A stretch of 64,000 nt of DNA from JANQGH01 sp039177555. GTDB lineage: Bacteria; Pseudomonadota; Alphaproteobacteria; DSM-16000; Inquilinaceae. Both the position numbers and the translations under genes were made by a program. The notes below the pieces were generated by a model, which was not told where the DNA came from, searched no databases, and saw only the letters and a program-made list of their open reading frames with translations. Below, piece by piece: positions 62,282 through 64,000 of this stretch (the stretch's first letter is position 1; every line of letters begins with the position of its first letter). The DNA lies in assembly GCA_039177555.1 (NCBI GenBank), contig JBCDFV010000007.1, positions 1 to 64,000 of the forward strand, given 5' to 3'.

Positions 62282-62983
62282 ATGGAACTTCTGACCTTCG
62301 GGGACACCGGCTGGGGCGACGAAATGCTCCGCGGCGCCGGCGTGACCATTCTGCTGGCCGTCGGCGCCTACCTGTTCGGGATCGTCGTCGGCATGGGCGG
62401 TGCGGCGATGAAGCTGTCCGGATCGGGGCTGCTTCGCGGCATCGCCGGGGTTTACACGACCGTGGTTCGCGGCGTGCCGGAATTGCTGGTCATCTACCTG
62501 CTGTTCTACGGCTCGACGCCGCTGATCATCGATCTGGCCAGCCTGTTCGGCTATACCGGCTATCTGGAAATCCCGCCCTTCCTGGCGGGTCTGCTGGCCG
62601 TCGGCCTGATCTCCGGCGCCTATTCCACCGAAGTTTTGCGCGGCGCGATGCAGGTCATTCCCGCCGGTCAGGTCGAGGCCGGACGGGCCGTCGGCCTGAG
62701 CGCGCGCCAGGTCTTCTTTCGCATCAAGCTGCCTCAGCTCTGGCGCTACGCCCTGCCGGGCCTGGGCAATGTCTGGCAATTGACCCTGAAGGACACGGCC
62801 CTGGTTTCGGTGATCAGCCTGGCGGAGCTGATGCAGATCGCCAGCATCGCCGGCAACTCCGAACGCGAACCCTTCGTCTTCTACATCGCCGCGGGAATGC
62901 TGTATCTGGTGATGACGACGTTCAGCCAGATCATCTTCCAGCGGTCCGAGCGTGTGGCCAACCGCGGCGTGCGGCGGGCCTGA
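62282..62983 (+). CDS. Amino acid ABC transporter permease (HisQ/OccQ-like)
   Basis: A 233-residue permease with about five helices. Family signatures are VVRGVPELLVIYLLFYG and GAYSTEVLRGAMQVIPAGQVEAGRAVGLSARQVFFRIKLPQ, the EAA loop that contacts the ATPase. It starts 71 bp after the binding-protein gene. It pairs with the following permease, whose start lies 10 bp downstream of its stop. Confidence 0.93.
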   Translation: MELLTFGDTGWGDEMLRGAGVTILLAVGAYLFGIVVGMGGAAMKLSGSGLLRGIAGVYTTVVRGVPELLVIYLLFYGSTPLIIDLASLFGYTGYLEIPPFLAGLLAVGLISGAYSTEVLRGAMQVIPAGQVEAGRAVGLSARQVFFRIKLPQLWRYALPGLGNVWQLTLKDTALVSVISLAELMQIASIAGNSEREPFVFYIAAGMLYLVMTTFSQIIFQRSERVANRGVRRA

Positions 62984-62993
62984 GGGCGCAACC

Positions 62994-63761
62994 ATGTTGG
63001 ACCGCCTCAACACCTACTATGTCTGGCTGGACGCCATGCTGAGCGGGGCCTTGGTCACCGTTCAGATCGTCGTGCTCGTCATGCTGATCGGGATCGCGAC
63101 AGGCACGGGCATGGCGCTGATGCGCCTGTCCAAGAACTGGCTCGTTTCGGGCTTTGCTTACGTCTACGTCTTCGTCTTTCGCGGCACACCGCTGTTGCTG
63201 CAGCTCTACCTGATCTATTTCGGGCTCTCCCAGTTCGATTTCGTCCGAGAGTCCTTCCTGTGGATCTTTTTCCGCGAGCCCTATTGGTGTGCGGTCTTGG
63301 CCCTGACCATGAACACGACCGCCTACACCGCCGAAATCGTGCGCGGCGGCATCCTGTCGGTGCCCCATGGCCAGGTCGAGGCGGCCCGCGCGACCGGCAT
63401 GTCAAAGGCGATGGTCTTCCGGCGTCTGATCATGCCGGTGACCATTCGCCAGGCCCTGCCGTCCTACGGCAACGAAGTGATCTTGATGGTCAAGGCCAGC
63501 TCGCTGGCCAGCACGGTCACGGTCATCGAGATCACGGGCGCCGCGCGGCGGCTCTACAGCCGGTCCTACGATCCGGAGGTGTTCATGGTCGCCGGCGCGA
63601 TCTATCTCCTGATCAACTGGCTGGCGGCCGAACTCGTTCAGTTCGCCGAGTACCGAATGACCCCCTATTTGCGACAGCGCAGCGACGACGGCAAAAGCGC
63701 ACCCTTGATCGAGCGCCTGATCGCCAGGCCGTTGGGCATGGGCCAAAAAGCATCGGTTTGA
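62994..63761 (+). CDS. Amino acid ABC transporter permease (HisM/OccM-like)
   Basis: A 255-residue permease, partner of the preceding gene. Conserved segments are VFRGTPLLLQLYLIYFG and TAYTAEIVRGGILSVPHGQVEAARATGMSKAMVFRRLIMP, the EAA loop. I chose ATG 62994, which has TGAGGGCGCA upstream, over a longer in-frame start inside the previous gene. It ends the P-T-Q-M operon. The downstream gene on the same strand is the CBS protein. Confidence 0.93.
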   Translation: MLDRLNTYYVWLDAMLSGALVTVQIVVLVMLIGIATGTGMALMRLSKNWLVSGFAYVYVFVFRGTPLLLQLYLIYFGLSQFDFVRESFLWIFFREPYWCAVLALTMNTTAYTAEIVRGGILSVPHGQVEAARATGMSKAMVFRRLIMPVTIRQALPSYGNEVILMVKASSLASTVTVIEITGAARRLYSRSYDPEVFMVAGAIYLLINWLAAELVQFAEYRMTPYLRQRSDDGKSAPLIERLIARPLGMGQKASV

Positions 63762-63826
63762 CTGACCCGCCAGACACGCTAGGCTAGGCCAATCGCATAG
63801 GGTGAGAACTGGGGAGGGTTCCTGCC

Positions 63827-64000
63827 ATGTCGGTCGAGTCCATTTTGCGCACCAAGGGAACGGGCGTCGTGACCATCCGGTCCGACGTGAGCCTTGCGGA
63901 AGCGGCGAAGATGCTGGCGGACAAGAAGATCGGTGCCGTCGTCGTCAGCGAGGATGGCGTTGCGGTCAGCGGCATCATTTCGGAGCGCGATATCGTCCAG
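63827..64000 (+). CDS. CBS domain protein, 3' truncated by window edge
   Basis: The first 58 codons of a CBS-domain protein: MSVESILRTKGTGVVTIRSD, then LAEAAKMLADKKIGAVVVS and GVAVSGIISERDIVQ, the typical CBS alpha-beta repeat with the GIISERD motif. GGGGAGGG provides a strong ribosome-binding site. Small stand-alone CBS pairs bind adenine nucleotides or regulate other enzymes; the rest lies outside the window, so no partner can be named. Confidence 0.85.
   Translation, partial: MSVESILRTKGTGVVTIRSDVSLAEAAKMLADKKIGAVVVSEDGVAVSGIISERDIVQ

Overview
The window is a high-GC chromosomal stretch from an alphaproteobacterium, most like Rhodospirillales and relatives. The evidence is a dnaK-dnaJ-dapB run, a separate rph/hrcA-grpE locus, an RpoH with the alphaproteobacterial RpoH-box, a 180-kDa-type NAD-glutamate dehydrogenase, System I cytochrome c maturation genes ccmA-ccmI, and LivGHMKF- and Occ/His-type ABC transporters. 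Genes are packed tightly, often with 4-bp ATGA overlaps. I found no insertion sequences, prophage, CRISPR array, tRNA or rRNA. Both ends cut genes: dnaK on the left and a CBS-domain protein on the right.

Layout. 0-3.7 kb: dnaK, dnaJ and dapB. 3.7-8.3 kb: small housekeeping and accessory genes (UgpQ-type phosphodiesterase, a ribbon-helix-helix regulator with a clear palindromic operator, GNAT, MarR, DUF2461, methyltransferase). 7.5-11.9 kb: a three-gene unit of truncated ThrRS, FUSC efflux protein and methyltransferase, preceded by a threonine attenuator. 11.9-18.4 kb: DUF302 protein, YifB/ComM ATPase, a second MarR with a fatty acid desaturase, glutathione synthetase and a SirB1-type protein. 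18.5-24.7 kb: yraN, rsmI, an LpoA-like lipoprotein, hemW, rdgB, a 3-hydroxyisobutyrate dehydrogenase-like enzyme and rph. 24.8-29 kb: hrcA-grpE, a PmtA-like methyltransferase and a UMF1-type MFS transporter. 29-36 kb: NAD-GDH, a degenerate phosphatase-like protein and rpoH. 36-45 kb: lytic transglycosylase, aconitase, antiporter, 2,2-dialkylglycine decarboxylase and an EamA transporter. 44.7-53 kb: an ABC-transporter operon carrying two adenylate-forming ligases, followed by a multi-hairpin RNA candidate. 53.2-60.5 kb: ccmABCDEFGHI. 60.5-63.8 kb: a polar amino-acid ABC transporter.

The most notable element lies at about 11.73-11.90 kb on the minus strand. It is a promoter, an almost leaderless 26-codon leader ORF with six consecutive threonine codons, mutually exclusive RNA pairings and an intrinsic terminator. 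It sits directly in front of a 400-residue threonyl-tRNA synthetase that lacks the TGS and editing domains. That gene is followed, nearly without a gap, by an efflux-type FUSC protein and a methyltransferase. This looks like ribosome-mediated attenuation that senses uncharged tRNA-Thr. It could serve threonine starvation or, speculatively, ThrRS inhibitors.

Other points worth attention are a phosphatase-like protein upstream of rpoH that has lost its metal ligands, a yraN reading frame without a visible initiation codon, a structured RNA candidate between the ligase operon and ccmA, a short membrane-protein gene inside a gap, and the high share of convergent gene pairs that overlap at their stops.
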